Origin: Terebella lapidaria
Lineage: Eukaryota > Annelida > Polychaeta > Terebellida > Terebellidae
Assembly (NCBI GenBank): GCA_949152475.1
Contig: OX424569.1
Coordinates: 27,635,950-27,699,949 of the forward strand
Direction: 5' to 3'
Length of the DNA stretch: 64,000 bases
Shown here: positions 10,860 to 21,634 of the stretch, piece by piece
Layout of the letters: each line of letters starts with the position of its first letter
Position numbering within the stretch: the first letter of the stretch is position 1
The notes under the pieces: model-generated
The model's database searches: none
Told to the model about the DNA's origin: nothing
What the model saw: only the letters and a program-made list of their open reading frames with translations
Made by a program: the position numbers and the translations under genes

Positions 10860-11340
10860 ACTCTCTCCATTATTGTTGACATTTATTAACTGGCCGGCCC
10901 ATTGCGGGCCCATCAACTGTTGTCGTGCGTTTTCGTTTGTCGTCGTCCGCCCGTCAACATTGGTTTCTCAGAGCAAGCAAGGCTCCCAGGCCCCTTTTGC
11001 CGGCTAGAGGGCCCGCGAGGGCCCCGGAGATAATTCCAATCAGGGTCCCAGGAAGGGGGCTCACATCCCCATGGATTGGTAGTCTCTCGCCCTGGAATGG
11101 TGCGACACAGGCTCTGGCAGACCGCCGGGCAGTCCGGGGTTCTATCTCCGTGGTGGACTGTCGGCGAGCCGGTCAGCAACACGCCCACTAGTGCGTGTTC
11201 CGTACCCATGGCTCTTGGGCTTGTCACACTGGGCTACATTACCATAATGATGCAATGTCTAGCAATGTATCGAGGCCGGACTCGTTCGGCGGACTGTTAC
11301 CTAGTTGTAGTTAAATAAACACGACGCCCGCCGTGACCGT
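10860..11340. other. GC-rich island of unknown origin
   Basis: About 480 bases much richer in G+C than the flanks, with near-palindromic GGCCGGCCCATTGCGGGCCC near its left end and overlapping open frames on both strands, typical of GC-rich DNA rather than genes. It does not match the LTRs or ORFs of the neighbouring Ty3/gypsy element by eye. It may be a fragment of another repeat (for example a solo LTR), but no terminal repeats or target duplication were found. Confidence 0.4.
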
Positions 11341-11597
11341 GCTCACAATTTTATTGTTATTTTATTTTGTTCTGTACCTATGTTTTCCAAATTTGTGTAG
11401 AGATGGCATACAAGTAATTACGTCATAGATTTTGGTTTACATAGCCTAAATGTAGTTGGAAATTTAACTCATATCATGTCATATATGGGAAATTTTTTGT
11501 TGAAGTTGTACTTATTTATTTGACATTTAGGCTATGGTTGTGTCCGCCTATATTGTAAATTGGTCTGTGGGCACTAACTGCTTGATGATTTATATTA

Positions 11598-12351
11598 TGT
11601 GAAGAATATCGTTCACGGCCGATATTAAGCCGGTTTAACTGGGTCGTCGTGTGATTCAATAAGCCGGCAGTTTCAATTCAACTGTTTATTGTGGTGATAG
11701 GAACGATGATTCAGTCACTCACAATCAGGGCCGCACTCTCACCTACGTCGGATGATATCCCAGTCTATATTTCTATATTCCTAGTATAGTCCTTTATATA
11801 TCTTGCACATATATCCAATGGTTTATATATCACTTATATTCAGTTCGTATATTAATATCGACAGTCTTCACAGGAGCTTTTGTATAGACGTCCTGTCACT
11901 GGGATTTACACTACACTTCTGCGCAGTAGACTGGGGCCGAGGGACCATGTGACTGTGTAATTTCCCGCCAAGTGTAAGCGGTGTTGTGATAGGTTGAATG
12001 TGTGGTGCAATGCGCTGATGTCACCGGGAAAGTGGGTTTCCCCGGCTCGTGTCAATACTTGTAATGCCTGTATGTGTGCACGTGATGTATGGAGTATGTG
12101 TGTCAAGTTCTATGTTTAGAAGTCAGTGCATGTGAAGGTCAAGGTCGAGTAAACGGGGCCGAGTGTACTGAGCTAGCGGGGCCGCAGGTGCGTGGTTTGA
12201 CCTGTGTATGTAACCATGACTACATGGAGTTTATGCTTGTGATCGTATAGTGTGTACTTGTCCTGTATGTAAGTCATGTAGAATGAATGTTTGTTGTGGA
12301 AATGTGTAGTGCGCGGGAGGGACGGGAGTAACAGTCGCTAAAATTACTACA
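11598..12351 (-). repeat. 3' LTR of the young Ty3/gypsy element
   Basis: 754 bp bounded by TGTGAAGAATATC and ATTACTACA on the plus strand. It matches 24276-25029 along its full length by eye. The adjoining host ATTA at 11594-11597 is one half of the target duplication. It holds five copies of the GGGYCG motif that runs through the element. Confidence 0.93.
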
Positions 12352-12364
12352 TAACACCCCTTCA
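12352..12364 (-). other. Purine-rich tract next to the 3' LTR
   Basis: On the element's sense strand a short GAAGGGGTGTTA-type run lies immediately before the 3' LTR, where Ty3/gypsy elements have the polypurine tract that primes plus-strand synthesis. It is shorter and less pure than usual, so the assignment rests mainly on position. Confidence 0.5.
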
Positions 12365-12857
12365 TTAATTCTACGCCCTCGGAATTACCCTCCCCGGACC
12401 CTACCGTCGCCAAAAACTAAACAATAAAAAGCTAAAAGGTCCTAAAGGTCAAACCCAAAAACACTCACACACACACGCCGCGCGAAATGCGAAAACACTG
12501 CATACAATAAAAATTCCTAACTGTCAAAATAAACGTCAGCAGTCAGTCCGTCAGCAGTCTCTACGATGATACATTTACAAATACATTCATAACGATGACT
12601 AATGAGAAATGGAATGTAAGAGATGGAATGATAAACAAAACTCCTCGACGTTTCAAAGCGAAACGGAACTATAACTTTAAGAGTCTATTAAACTGAAATA
12701 AAATGTAGATTAAATTTAACTAAATTACATGTATAAAAACGAAAAACCGTGACTAGGATGAAATATATATACAACTATTTACACAAATAAACCTGTGACC
12801 AGGATGATCGGTCACCACTGGGCCGCATCAGAGGGGCCGAACAGTTCGGGGCCGAGC

Positions 12858-15656
12858 CTACTTCTCTTCCCGTTCACGCCTGCTGGCGGGAGGAGGCGGG
12901 GCCGCTGGCGATGCTTGTCGCATGAGCTGCAACTGCTCATCCGGGGGTAACCTTGGCAGAATGGACACAATTGTGGCCAAAAGCTCCCCCGGAATGGTCG
13001 GTGTAGACGGGGTCGTCGGGGCTGTTGCCTCCGGAGTAGTTGGGGTCGACGCTGCTTGGAGCCGAGCGTTTTCCTGTTGGAGGTTATCAACTCGATCCTC
13101 CAACTGAGTCACGCGAACTCGGAGCCGAAGATTTTCCTCGGACAGGGCGTCCGGGAACGTGGGCTGGTGGCGCTCATGTAGGGCGCCCATCCCAAAGCCG
13201 ACAGACAGGCCGTTGTACTCTGCCTGTCTGATGTGATGGTCCAGGGCCGACAGATACTCCCGACGAATTAGTCGCAAGTACTGGTGCGCTAAATCGTCAG
13301 CGCGGGCGAGTGACAGGGTCGGAAGGTGCTCCTCCGGTTCTGACGGCAGGAGCAAGGGGTCGGCGTTATGGGCGGCCTGTTCGAGACGAGCCGTCCAAAA
13401 GTCCTCGTGAAATCCGAGGTAGTTCGGGAGCCGCTGGGCGTCCTCATCCCGCAGAAAGTCTGTGAGGTCGGGGTTCTGGCCGGGTAGCGCCTGCAGGCCG
13501 GGAAGCGAGCGGGTCGCCAGACGTCTGCCGTGTTGCCGCAGGAACTGGAAATCGGCCGCAAACTCGCCGGACCCATGAAGCGGTAGACGCTCGTCGAGGT
13601 CTCTGTGGAGTGACTCAAGCTGCTCCGGGTCGTCCACTTGGAGTCGGGGCCGGTCTCTATCGGTGCCGCGTGTCGGAACGGAGCACAGAGGTTCCACTTC
13701 CTCCGTGAGGTACGGCGGGAGCGGGACGGGTTCCACCATCCTTCGTGAAGGCTCTGGTGAGGATTCCGGGGTCGAAAACGGTGTCGGGGTCGCACGTTTA
13801 GGAGATCCGGGTGCAATCTCCCTGAGTGGAGGTGGCCGATCCTCAACTGGACTCTTCGGCTCGGGAGTCTCCTTGCCGGTTGATGATGATACCGGTGTGG
13901 TATTCAGGGGTCGACTCGGGAGTGGCGGATACTCCTCAGGTGGAGGGACCAATCCCTCACGGACTCGGTAGTCCGTGACGTTAGAGGCCGTGGGTCGTTC
14001 CACAACCATCCGCCGGGGTATGATATCCGACGGCCGAGCTCTAGACGGGGTCGAAGATGTCACTGTGGTGACCGGTCGAGTTGTCGCTGGCGACACCACT
14101 GTCGCGAACGAAGCCGTCGTGACGACTGCCGAGGCCGAAACACCGGTGGTCGTTGTCGGGACCTCCTCCGCCGTGCTCACCGATGTTGTCTGGTAGTTTA
14201 TGGGCCGAACGAAGAAGATCGTACTGGGTCGTCGAATTCGAACCCGCGTGTTCATGGTCTCGATGTCACTGACCATGCGGGTAAGCCGAATCTCGTCTGC
14301 CGGGGTCGAAGCACGATTGTACTCCAGTCGACGGAGTACCTGTTGCACTTCCGGGGCCGAGTTGGGCGGATACTGTTCAAAGAGCTCTGGCGCCATGTGC
14401 CAGATACCGAACGTCAGGACGGTGTTGACATCCCTCCTGAAGATCGGGATGTTGGCCGGAACTCTTGGGGGTCGATAATTCGGGTTCGGCTGCATGTCGA
14501 CTCTGCAGCGTAGCGCGAACCTGACGAGCATGGGGCCGGATGCCGATAGTCGTCCCTCCTGGTAGAAGGGGAACGACGTCACGTGTTGCGGGGTCGCTTG
14601 AGACAGATGCCGGAACATCTCCTCCTGGGCCAATGTCCGGAAGCCGTCGCGGGCCGGACACACGAAGTAGCGCAGGAATGGAAAATGATACGCTAGCACG
14701 TGCGCATCAAGACTCTGGGCCGTCCGAAAAGGTCCGCGCCGTGGCACGGAGGACCACTGTCGCTCTCCTGCTCCTTCCTCTTCGCCGATGCAGAAGGGGC
14801 ACTCGAATCGACCGTCTCCACGCTGTAGCGGGGCCAATGTGAGGAGGTTTCCCTCCGACAGGGTCGATTGCTCATCGAAGTTATGGATGTGGCCGTATCC
14901 AGCGCTTCGATTTCGCTTACTGAGTGGAACCTTGTTCCAGTCTATGGGCCGAGTTCCGTAGGGTGTCACGGGAGGTGGCACCAATTCCATCAATTCCGCC
15001 ACTTGCCGACGGAAAGTCGAGGTCGGGGCCGTAATAGCAGATCCGCCGCTGGAGCGTGACGAACTGCTGGAGGTCGATCGGGCTCCCGCTCCATGCTTCT
15101 TCTTGAAAGAAGTATAAGTTCTCTTGTTTGGAGAACGGGAGGCCGCAGGTCGTGCTACCGCCGAACCGGAAGCGGGTGAAGTCGGGGCCGGAGCGATCGG
15201 GGCGATCACTTGATTTGCTGGGTCGGGTTGGCGGCTCGCTGTGGCGACTCGTTGAGCTTCTTGGGCCGCTTGTCGTGCTTCAATTGCACGCTGGACGATA
15301 CTTCCGCCCTCCTCGAGTCGGCGGAAGCGTTCGGGGTCGATATTGAAGATGTCGTCCGGAGTCGGGCTCGGTGTGTGGCGCTCTCCTCGTTGCGCCAGCT
15401 TGTTCCGGGCCGTTTTGGGTCGCGCTCCCTTTTCCGATCCACTTGCCGTGTCACTGAGCGTGACTGGATCGCGCTGCTCAGGCTGCGAGTCGGGGCCGGA
15501 CGAAACTTCGTTGTCGGGGACGATTATGGGATGATCTGATTCATCCCCGGTGTCGATTACCTGGACGGTGATGTTATCGCCGTCCAACTTAACTGTGCGG
15601 GGCCGATTGTCACCTGGGTCGCCATTTTCCCGGTCGTCTCCGGGTTTGTCAGCCAT
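12858..15656 (-). CDS. Extra ORF of the Ty3/gypsy element, 932 codons, zinc-finger-like
   Basis: Sense-oriented ORF between pol and the 3' LTR, where env lies in errantiviruses. No signal peptide or membrane anchor is visible, so env is unlikely. The N-terminal half is acidic, then rich in Ala/Pro/Ser with a basic patch around residues 175-200. A Cys/His cluster follows: C286-x2-C289 with H319 and H324, and a second set around C333, H350 and H358. A long Thr/Ser/Pro linker follows. A heptad-rich segment at about 838-868 (LRVRVTQLEDRVDNLQQEN) predicts a coiled coil, and the tail is proline-rich and basic. Together these suggest a nucleic-acid-binding, self-associating accessory protein; that is inference. 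I know no named family for it. Confidence 0.75.
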   Translation of the reverse strand: MADKPGDDRENGDPGDNRPRTVKLDGDNITVQVIDTGDESDHPIIVPDNEVSSGPDSQPEQRDPVTLSDTASGSEKGARPKTARNKLAQRGERHTPSPTPDDIFNIDPERFRRLEEGGSIVQRAIEARQAAQEAQRVATASRQPDPANQVIAPIAPAPTSPASGSAVARPAASRSPNKRTYTSFKKKHGAGARSTSSSSSRSSGGSAITAPTSTFRRQVAELMELVPPPVTPYGTRPIDWNKVPLSKRNRSAGYGHIHNFDEQSTLSEGNLLTLAPLQRGDGRFECPFCIGEEEGAGERQWSSVPRRGPFRTAQSLDAHVLAYHFPFLRYFVCPARDGFRTLAQEEMFRHLSQATPQHVTSFPFYQEGRLSASGPMLVRFALRCRVDMQPNPNYRPPRVPANIPIFRRDVNTVLTFGIWHMAPELFEQYPPNSAPEVQQVLRRLEYNRASTPADEIRLTRMVSDIETMNTRVRIRRPSTIFFVRPINYQTTSVSTAEEVPTTTTGVSASAVVTTASFATVVSPATTRPVTTVTSSTPSRARPSDIIPRRMVVERPTASNVTDYRVREGLVPPPEEYPPLPSRPLNTTPVSSSTGKETPEPKSPVEDRPPPLREIAPGSPKRATPTPFSTPESSPEPSRRMVEPVPLPPYLTEEVEPLCSVPTRGTDRDRPRLQVDDPEQLESLHRDLDERLPLHGSGEFAADFQFLRQHGRRLATRSLPGLQALPGQNPDLTDFLRDEDAQRLPNYLGFHEDFWTARLEQAAHNADPLLLPSEPEEHLPTLSLARADDLAHQYLRLIRREYLSALDHHIRQAEYNGLSVGFGMGALHERHQPTFPDALSEENLRLRVRVTQLEDRVDNLQQENARLQAASTPTTPEATAPTTPSTPTIPGELLATIVSILPRLPPDEQLQLMRQASPAAPPPPASRREREEK

Positions 15657-17102
15657 GCTGACGGGCCGAAATCAAGCCGAAGTACTTCCCAAGTACTGAC
15701 TAGGCTGGTTGTAACAAAGTCTGGATTTCTTCAAAACCAGCCTAGTTCAAATGCCGATAATCCAAGCCGAATTAACTCCAAAGTCTTGTGACCAGGATTT
15801 CAATAATATCACAGTTTATAGGCCGATAAGTATTGTTCGATTAGCACAGTTTTTAGAACGATAGTCTGTATTACAATAGCCGAAACTTCAAGTCCATCTT
15901 CCTCCTTCAAAGTCTCAGGCACAAGTGACCTGATTGCCGCTAATCTTCAATGCCGTACACAAAGATGCTGACAGCATCTCGATTCTTAGAACTGGGCCGG
16001 GGGGCGCTCTCTATATGTATAGAAAACGTCTTTACGCTATGTATCATTGTTCCAAGCGTACACACAGCAAGGCGGGGCCGTCGTCAAGGAAACGCGGGGC
16101 GATCCTTCTCTGACCTCTTGGGTCAGTCCATTACGACAGTAGGGGTGTCCTCACACTGTCCAGATTTCCGTATGTCCATCTGCCGTCCCCTGGATAACTC
16201 GTGCCGAATCATTGTCTTTTTATACTAGTCGACTGTTCAGATTACTGGGCTCTTTTTGCCCGACGACTCACTATTGTAATTATTAGGGGCGACTTCATGT
16301 AGGTGCTGTAAACAGCTAAAATGTTTATTAGCGCTCGTGCGTGCCTTGTGAACTCATCAGTCTATCATTCCTTCTCCCACAAGTTAGCGCACAATAAACT
16401 ACGGGGTCGAGTTGCTGTTTCACAGACGACACACAGTTATTAAAGGCTGAGATATGAATATCAATCACTCACAGGGGCGGACATCGTTCCATTCATTTTC
16501 AGCCAGTTCACAGGACGACGGGGCCGCTAATATTGTAGGGGTCGAAATTGCAATGATCTGGGTCGGTCACACCGCGGCGCTTTGAATATTTTGGGTGATG
16601 AATTTGATGACAGGCCGCATCTTGGCATGATAGCTATGTAGTGACTGGTTCACGTACCACTGGGCCGTTCCTCCGAATATTACATGGAGTGAGTAGAGGC
16701 TCTGTCGACGCTTACTCCAGAACGAATCACACTATCACCTCTTCGACAACTAAGTGGCCTTACTCACGGTGTGACTGGTTATTATCCTCTTCGGCTGGCA
16801 CATGGATTGAAGCTTTACATGATAATCTTAGTCATTGCGTAACATACGCCTTGATCAATGGTACATGTTATACGGGGTCGAAACACATATCATAATGCAA
16901 CCAATTTTTCACCAGCATCATAATTATAATATCATATCTAGTGTGTATATATCGAGTTTGCCTCACTGACATCTTGTACATGTTAAATGCATATATTGTT
17001 ATTGTAATATAATATATTATTATTGGGAAAGACATGATATCATAGTCCATTAGACATGCATAATTCATCATCAATGATATCAATCAGATAACAAGGCCGG
17101 GG
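15657..17102 (-). other. Noncoding gap between pol and the extra ORF
   Basis: About 1.4 kb inside the element without a large frame. It keeps the same GGGYCG strand-biased motif as the coding parts (about six copies between 16061 and 16680). Gaps of this kind in other Ty3/gypsy elements can hold the splice acceptor of a subgenomic RNA for the downstream ORF; no specific site is claimed here. Confidence 0.55.
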
Positions 17103-20100
17103 TTATCTGTAGCGGGCCGGTCTGCGTGCATTGCGTCTGGGTCGATTTGGTCGTGCAGGCGGGGGCGTAGCCTCGCTTGTCTCGGGGTCGGAAGATACCA
17201 CAGGCTTTTGCCTGCGTGTCTTGCGTGCCGGTTTTGGTGTGTCGGAACTTGATCTGTGTGATCTTTTCCGTTGCCGATGTCGACTTGAGCCGGATGAAGT
17301 CGGAGATCGCGATTGACGATCCTGGGTCGTTTGCGAATCAGACTCTGCTGTTTGGTCTGAATCGGTATGTCGATCTTGGACTGTTACCTCCCAAGGGTAA
17401 TAGAACTCCTTGAGAAGTCCCATGGGGTCGGGTGACTGTTCTGGGTCGGACTTGCTTGACGACGACGTGGGTCGTACAGGGTCGGAGTAGATGTGGGCCG
17501 CTTGGTTGTCACCTTCGTATGGCTTGAGCACATCCAGATGAACAACACGAGTGTTCCGAGGGTTGGAAACCAGGGCGATTCGGTAATCCACCTCGGTTAC
17601 ACGGTCGATGATCCTCCAGGGACCAGTCCAGGGCCGAGCGAACTTATTATTCTGCGTGAGTGGCAGATAATAATACCGGACCAGTTCGCCTGGTTGAAAC
17701 TGGGGTCGTGGTTTCGCGTGGGCGTCATAACCCATCTTTTGCCGAATTGCCGCTTTCTCGAGATGGTCTTGTGCGAAACCGTGGGCCGTTCTGATGGCTT
17801 GCCGCAAATACTCCACATACTCCGGACCACACGGAGGTAGAGGCTCAGGGTCGTAGGTCGGAAACATGAGGTCGACTGGCAAGTTACACTCATGTCCATA
17901 CACCATCAGATGCGGAGTGCATCCCGTGGACGAGTGTACTGAGGTTCGATAGGCCATTAACACATATGGCAAGTGCAAGTCCCAATCGTTTGCACGATCG
18001 CTGACGAACGCACTCAGCATGTTGAGCAATGTCCTGTTGAATCGCTCAACCTGGCCGTCGCTCTGGGGTCGGTATGGGGTCGTACGAATCTTCTTAGCGC
18101 CCAATAGACGCACAACATGCCGGAACAGGGACGACTCAAACTCAGTACCTTGATCGCTATGGACCGCTTTGGGGACACCGTGGTAGACTATCCACCGATT
18201 CACCAGGGTGTCGGCAACATTTTTGGCCGTATGTCGCCGTAGCGGAAAAGCGTCAGTGTACTTCGTAAAGTAGTCCGACACGACTAGTACATACCGATAG
18301 CCTCTTCCCGTGACCTTGTGGGTGTCGAGGATGTCCATCGCTATTCTGTCGAACGGCGCTCCTGTCGGTAGCTGTGTCAGGGGCGATCTTTTTGGGGCCG
18401 GTTTACCCTTGCGGGTCACACATTGCGGGCAGCGGGCACACCAGCGGGCGACGTCCAGCGCCAAGCCGGGCCAGTAGAATCGGCGCCTGACTCTCTCGAT
18501 GGTACGCTGTATGCCGAGATGTCCGACAATCTTGAGGTCGTGTAGTTGGTGCAAAACTTGTGTCCTGAGTGCTACGGGGAGCACGGTTTGCACCACGGGC
18601 CGTCCAGCAGGGTCGGGTTTTATATGTCGAACCAGCACTCCGTCTTGTAACGCCAGGAGGTTCCAGCGAGAAACAAGTGTCTTTACCTCCTCTCCTTGGC
18701 GGGCGACTTCTCGCGAGTCAGGCTTAGTGCCGGCTAGTATCCATTGCCGCACTTTTCCGACGCTGGGGTCGGCTTGCTGTGCTGCGACAATGTCCTGGGT
18801 CGAATAGTCCGAAAGCCACTTTTGTCCATCAAGTGTGGCGTCCAAAGCACGGACTCGAACAACTTGGCGTGCCGAAACTAGCTGGGGCAAGACCGGTGAT
18901 GTTATCGAATCACTGTCCAGGAGGTCTGCCCTTGTCTGGGTCGGAACAACAGTTATCCGACGAACTGGAAGTTCTCCGGAACTTGTTTCTGGGTCGGTCG
19001 GAGGTGTGACGAGTCGTCCGGGACAGTCTTGGTGTTTGCAACTGTGGCACCGTGACAAGCCGTCGGCGTTACCGTGTAATTTTCCGGGTCGATGCTCTAT
19101 CCGAAAGTCATACTGCTGTAGCTTGGCGAGCCACCTAGCGAGCATGCCGTCGGCGTCGCTGTAGTTTTTCAGCCACCTTAGCGAGCTATGGTCGGTTCGG
19201 AGGAGGAATTTCCTACCCCAGAGGTAGTGCCGATAGTGTTGCACCATCTCAACTACTGCCAGTAGTTCCCGATAGGTGGTGCAATAGTTCCGCTGGGTCC
19301 GGGACAGGGTCTTGCTGGCGAACCCGATGGGGATCTCCTTCCCGTTAACCCTTTGTGAGAGGGCTCCTCCCACAGCAAAGCCGCTTGCATCCGTATCGAG
19401 GATGAAGTAGTCCTCCGGATTCTGGGTCGGATGAGCGAGCTTGGGCGCCTTGATGAGGGCGTCGCGGAGTCGCTGGAAAGCTCGTCGCTGGGCCGGTCCC
19501 CAAGTGAAGTGGCATTCACCTCGGGTAAGCGCTACGAGAGGTTCAGCGATCTCAGCGTAGTCCTTGATGAATCGCCTGTGGTAGTTGGCGAAACCAAGGA
19601 AAGCCCTGACGTCGGTGATCTCGCACGGGGTCGGCCATTCTCTGATGGCTTTGACTTTGTTGGGGTCGACTCGGATTCCTTGGCCGCTCACTATGAACCC
19701 CAAGTACAAGATTTCCCGTTGGAACAACTCACACTTCTTGGGCTGAAGTTTCAGGCCTGCCGATCTGATTCGATCCAGGACCGCTTCCAGGTTTGCGAGT
19801 GCCTGATCGAATGTTCTGCCGTAAGCTATCACGTCATCGAGATAGCACATACACCGGGTCCACAAGTAACCACGGAGTATGGTCTCCATAAGCCGTTCGA
19901 AGGTTGCCGGGGCGTTGCTAAGGCCGAATGGCATGACCTTAAACTGATAGAGTCCCTTCCTTGTGGCGAAGGCAGTCTTCGGTCTGTCGCTGGGGTCGAC
20001 TTCAACCTGCCAGTCGCCAGAGGCCAGGTCTAGGGCCGAGAAGTAGTTGGCGCCTGCCAGGGCGTCATGAGTGTCCTGAATGTTGGGCAAGGGATACGAA

Positions 20101-21488
20101 TCCTTGCGGGTGACGTCATTCAGGAGCCGATAGTCGACACAGAAGCGTACTTGTCCGTTCTTCTTCCGCACGAGCACTACCTGTGCGCTCCAGGGCGAAT
20201 CGGACGGCTCAATACACCCCAAGCGGAGCATCTTGTCGATCTCCTCGTCGATGATGCTTTGCTGCGCCTGAGGGACGCGTCGCTGTCGTTGTCGAATTGG
20301 GGCCGAGTTGCCGGTGTCGATTCTATGCTGGACGACTTGGGTCCGTCCCAGTTGGCCGTCTGGGTGCATAAATGTGTCCTGGTATTGGTGAACCAGGTTG
20401 GCGCAACGCCGATGCTGTTCCGGCGCTAGTCCGGCGCGATCCACCATTTCTTGTAGATGTGGCGGTAGGTCGCGGTAGTGACTGGCGTCTACCGTGGCCG
20501 GGTCGGGCTCCTCTCCGGGTCGTGGCAGAGCTCCGACGACACTTTCGACAGGGCTTGCTATGGCGACAGGGTCGGAACGGGTGAGCGTAATGCCGGTATC
20601 TGCTGGATTGACTACCGACACCTTTACGCACTGCCGATTCAGGGTCGTAAGTGTTCTCCCCATGATGAGGTCGGTTTCCTCGGGAAAGGTCGTAAGTGGC
20701 TGGACTATCCTCGGGTGTTGTCGAACTCGAACTCGGGAAGTCGGGACCAGCTCCACTATTGCTTCGCTGCGTGCGGGGACGGTGACAGCTCGTCGCACGG
20801 CCATTCTGACAACATTGGCCTCAATGTCTTTATGGGCGAACAGGATTTCTTTGTGTACCTGTATCGTCCCTTCACCGTAATTCACTACAGCGTGAGCTTG
20901 CCGAAAAAAGTTCATGCCGAGAATCATGTCGTCATGTATGTCAGCCACACAAAAGGTTACGACCATATGGTTGGTTCCGACCTGTATTGAGAGGTCGATC
21001 AGTCCATCGATCGGGCTCGACTGTCCGGTGACGTCACGAATAATAGCCGAAGTAGACCGCAAATGTCGCTGGTCAGCGGGGACGTGACGTAGCTGATCGC
21101 GTCGGAGCAGGGAGATCTGCGCTCCGGAGTCGAGTACAGCCTTTATCGTCTTGTTTCCGACGTGTACCGGCAACTTCCAGTATTTGTGATTGGTGGCGCT
21201 GGAGTTGTTGATGACAGCCGGAATTTCGGGGTCGTCTAGCGGTGGCCGGAAAAGTGTGTGCAGAGGCGGCAGTTTGGATTCCGGTCCACTCGGAAAAGCG
21301 TAGAATCCTCCGTCGTCGGAGATCCACTCGATCTCGGACATGCTGTCCGTTCCGGTGCCGTTGGCGGTCGGGGGTGACACCCCTTCAGGACGACGGTCTC
21401 CACGTGGTGGTCGCTGTGGCCGCGGTGCGGACACCCCTTCATGAAAAGAGGCCGATTTCGGGGTCGGAGCTTGACATTTTGTACACAC
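17103..21488 (-). CDS. pol: Ty3/gypsy pol polyprotein
   Basis: 1461 codons. Aspartic protease with the DSG triad at about 120-122. Reverse transcriptase with the FGLSNAPATF region near 521 and the catalytic YLDD at 549-552. RNase H begins near FILDTDASGF at about 695-704. The integrase follows: an N-terminal His/Cys zinc-binding region (HQLHDLKIVGHLG then CPQCV), a core with MDILDTH, the HSDQGTEF motif and the QVERFN glutamate, and a basic C-terminal tail with no clear chromodomain. It lies in a different frame from gag, beginning about 146 bases after the gag stop; gag-pol expression in this family commonly uses frameshift or read-through. Domain order and motifs make the call secure. Confidence 0.95.
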   Translation of the reverse strand: MCTKCQAPTPKSASFHEGVSAPRPQRPPRGDRRPEGVSPPTANGTGTDSMSEIEWISDDGGFYAFPSGPESKLPPLHTLFRPPLDDPEIPAVINNSSATNHKYWKLPVHVGNKTIKAVLDSGAQISLLRRDQLRHVPADQRHLRSTSAIIRDVTGQSSPIDGLIDLSIQVGTNHMVVTFCVADIHDDMILGMNFFRQAHAVVNYGEGTIQVHKEILFAHKDIEANVVRMAVRRAVTVPARSEAIVELVPTSRVRVRQHPRIVQPLTTFPEETDLIMGRTLTTLNRQCVKVSVVNPADTGITLTRSDPVAIASPVESVVGALPRPGEEPDPATVDASHYRDLPPHLQEMVDRAGLAPEQHRRCANLVHQYQDTFMHPDGQLGRTQVVQHRIDTGNSAPIRQRQRRVPQAQQSIIDEEIDKMLRLGCIEPSDSPWSAQVVLVRKKNGQVRFCVDYRLLNDVTRKDSYPLPNIQDTHDALAGANYFSALDLASGDWQVEVDPSDRPKTAFATRKGLYQFKVMPFGLSNAPATFERLMETILRGYLWTRCMCYLDDVIAYGRTFDQALANLEAVLDRIRSAGLKLQPKKCELFQREILYLGFIVSGQGIRVDPNKVKAIREWPTPCEITDVRAFLGFANYHRRFIKDYAEIAEPLVALTRGECHFTWGPAQRRAFQRLRDALIKAPKLAHPTQNPEDYFILDTDASGFAVGGALSQRVNGKEIPIGFASKTLSRTQRNYCTTYRELLAVVEMVQHYRHYLWGRKFLLRTDHSSLRWLKNYSDADGMLARWLAKLQQYDFRIEHRPGKLHGNADGLSRCHSCKHQDCPGRLVTPPTDPETSSGELPVRRITVVPTQTRADLLDSDSITSPVLPQLVSARQVVRVRALDATLDGQKWLSDYSTQDIVAAQQADPSVGKVRQWILAGTKPDSREVARQGEEVKTLVSRWNLLALQDGVLVRHIKPDPAGRPVVQTVLPVALRTQVLHQLHDLKIVGHLGIQRTIERVRRRFYWPGLALDVARWCARCPQCVTRKGKPAPKRSPLTQLPTGAPFDRIAMDILDTHKVTGRGYRYVLVVSDYFTKYTDAFPLRRHTAKNVADTLVNRWIVYHGVPKAVHSDQGTEFESSLFRHVVRLLGAKKIRTTPYRPQSDGQVERFNRTLLNMLSAFVSDRANDWDLHLPYVLMAYRTSVHSSTGCTPHLMVYGHECNLPVDLMFPTYDPEPLPPCGPEYVEYLRQAIRTAHGFAQDHLEKAAIRQKMGYDAHAKPRPQFQPGELVRYYYLPLTQNNKFARPWTGPWRIIDRVTEVDYRIALVSNPRNTRVVHLDVLKPYEGDNQAAHIYSDPVRPTSSSSKSDPEQSPDPMGLLKEFYYPWEVTVQDRHTDSDQTAESDSQTTQDRQSRSPTSSGSSRHRQRKRSHRSSSDTPKPARKTRRQKPVVSSDPETSEATPPPARPNRPRRNARRPARYR

Positions 21489-21634
21489 CCCTTCAAGGAG
21501 CTGAGGTGTGGGCTGGGCCGGCTGCGGGGTCGTTATTGGTGTCGTTACCGGTACAGTAGTCGTGACAACCGCAGATGTGGAGCGGGGAACGTTGTCCTGT
21601 TGTCTGGAAGGTCCTTGCTCCTCAGCACCTTCCC

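Noticed and set aside
12858-15656. Envelope gene in the young Ty3/gypsy element.
   Set aside because: Position fits, but no signal peptide, transmembrane segment or furin-type site is visible, and the Cys/His sets and coiled coil point to a cytoplasmic or nucleic-acid-binding protein.
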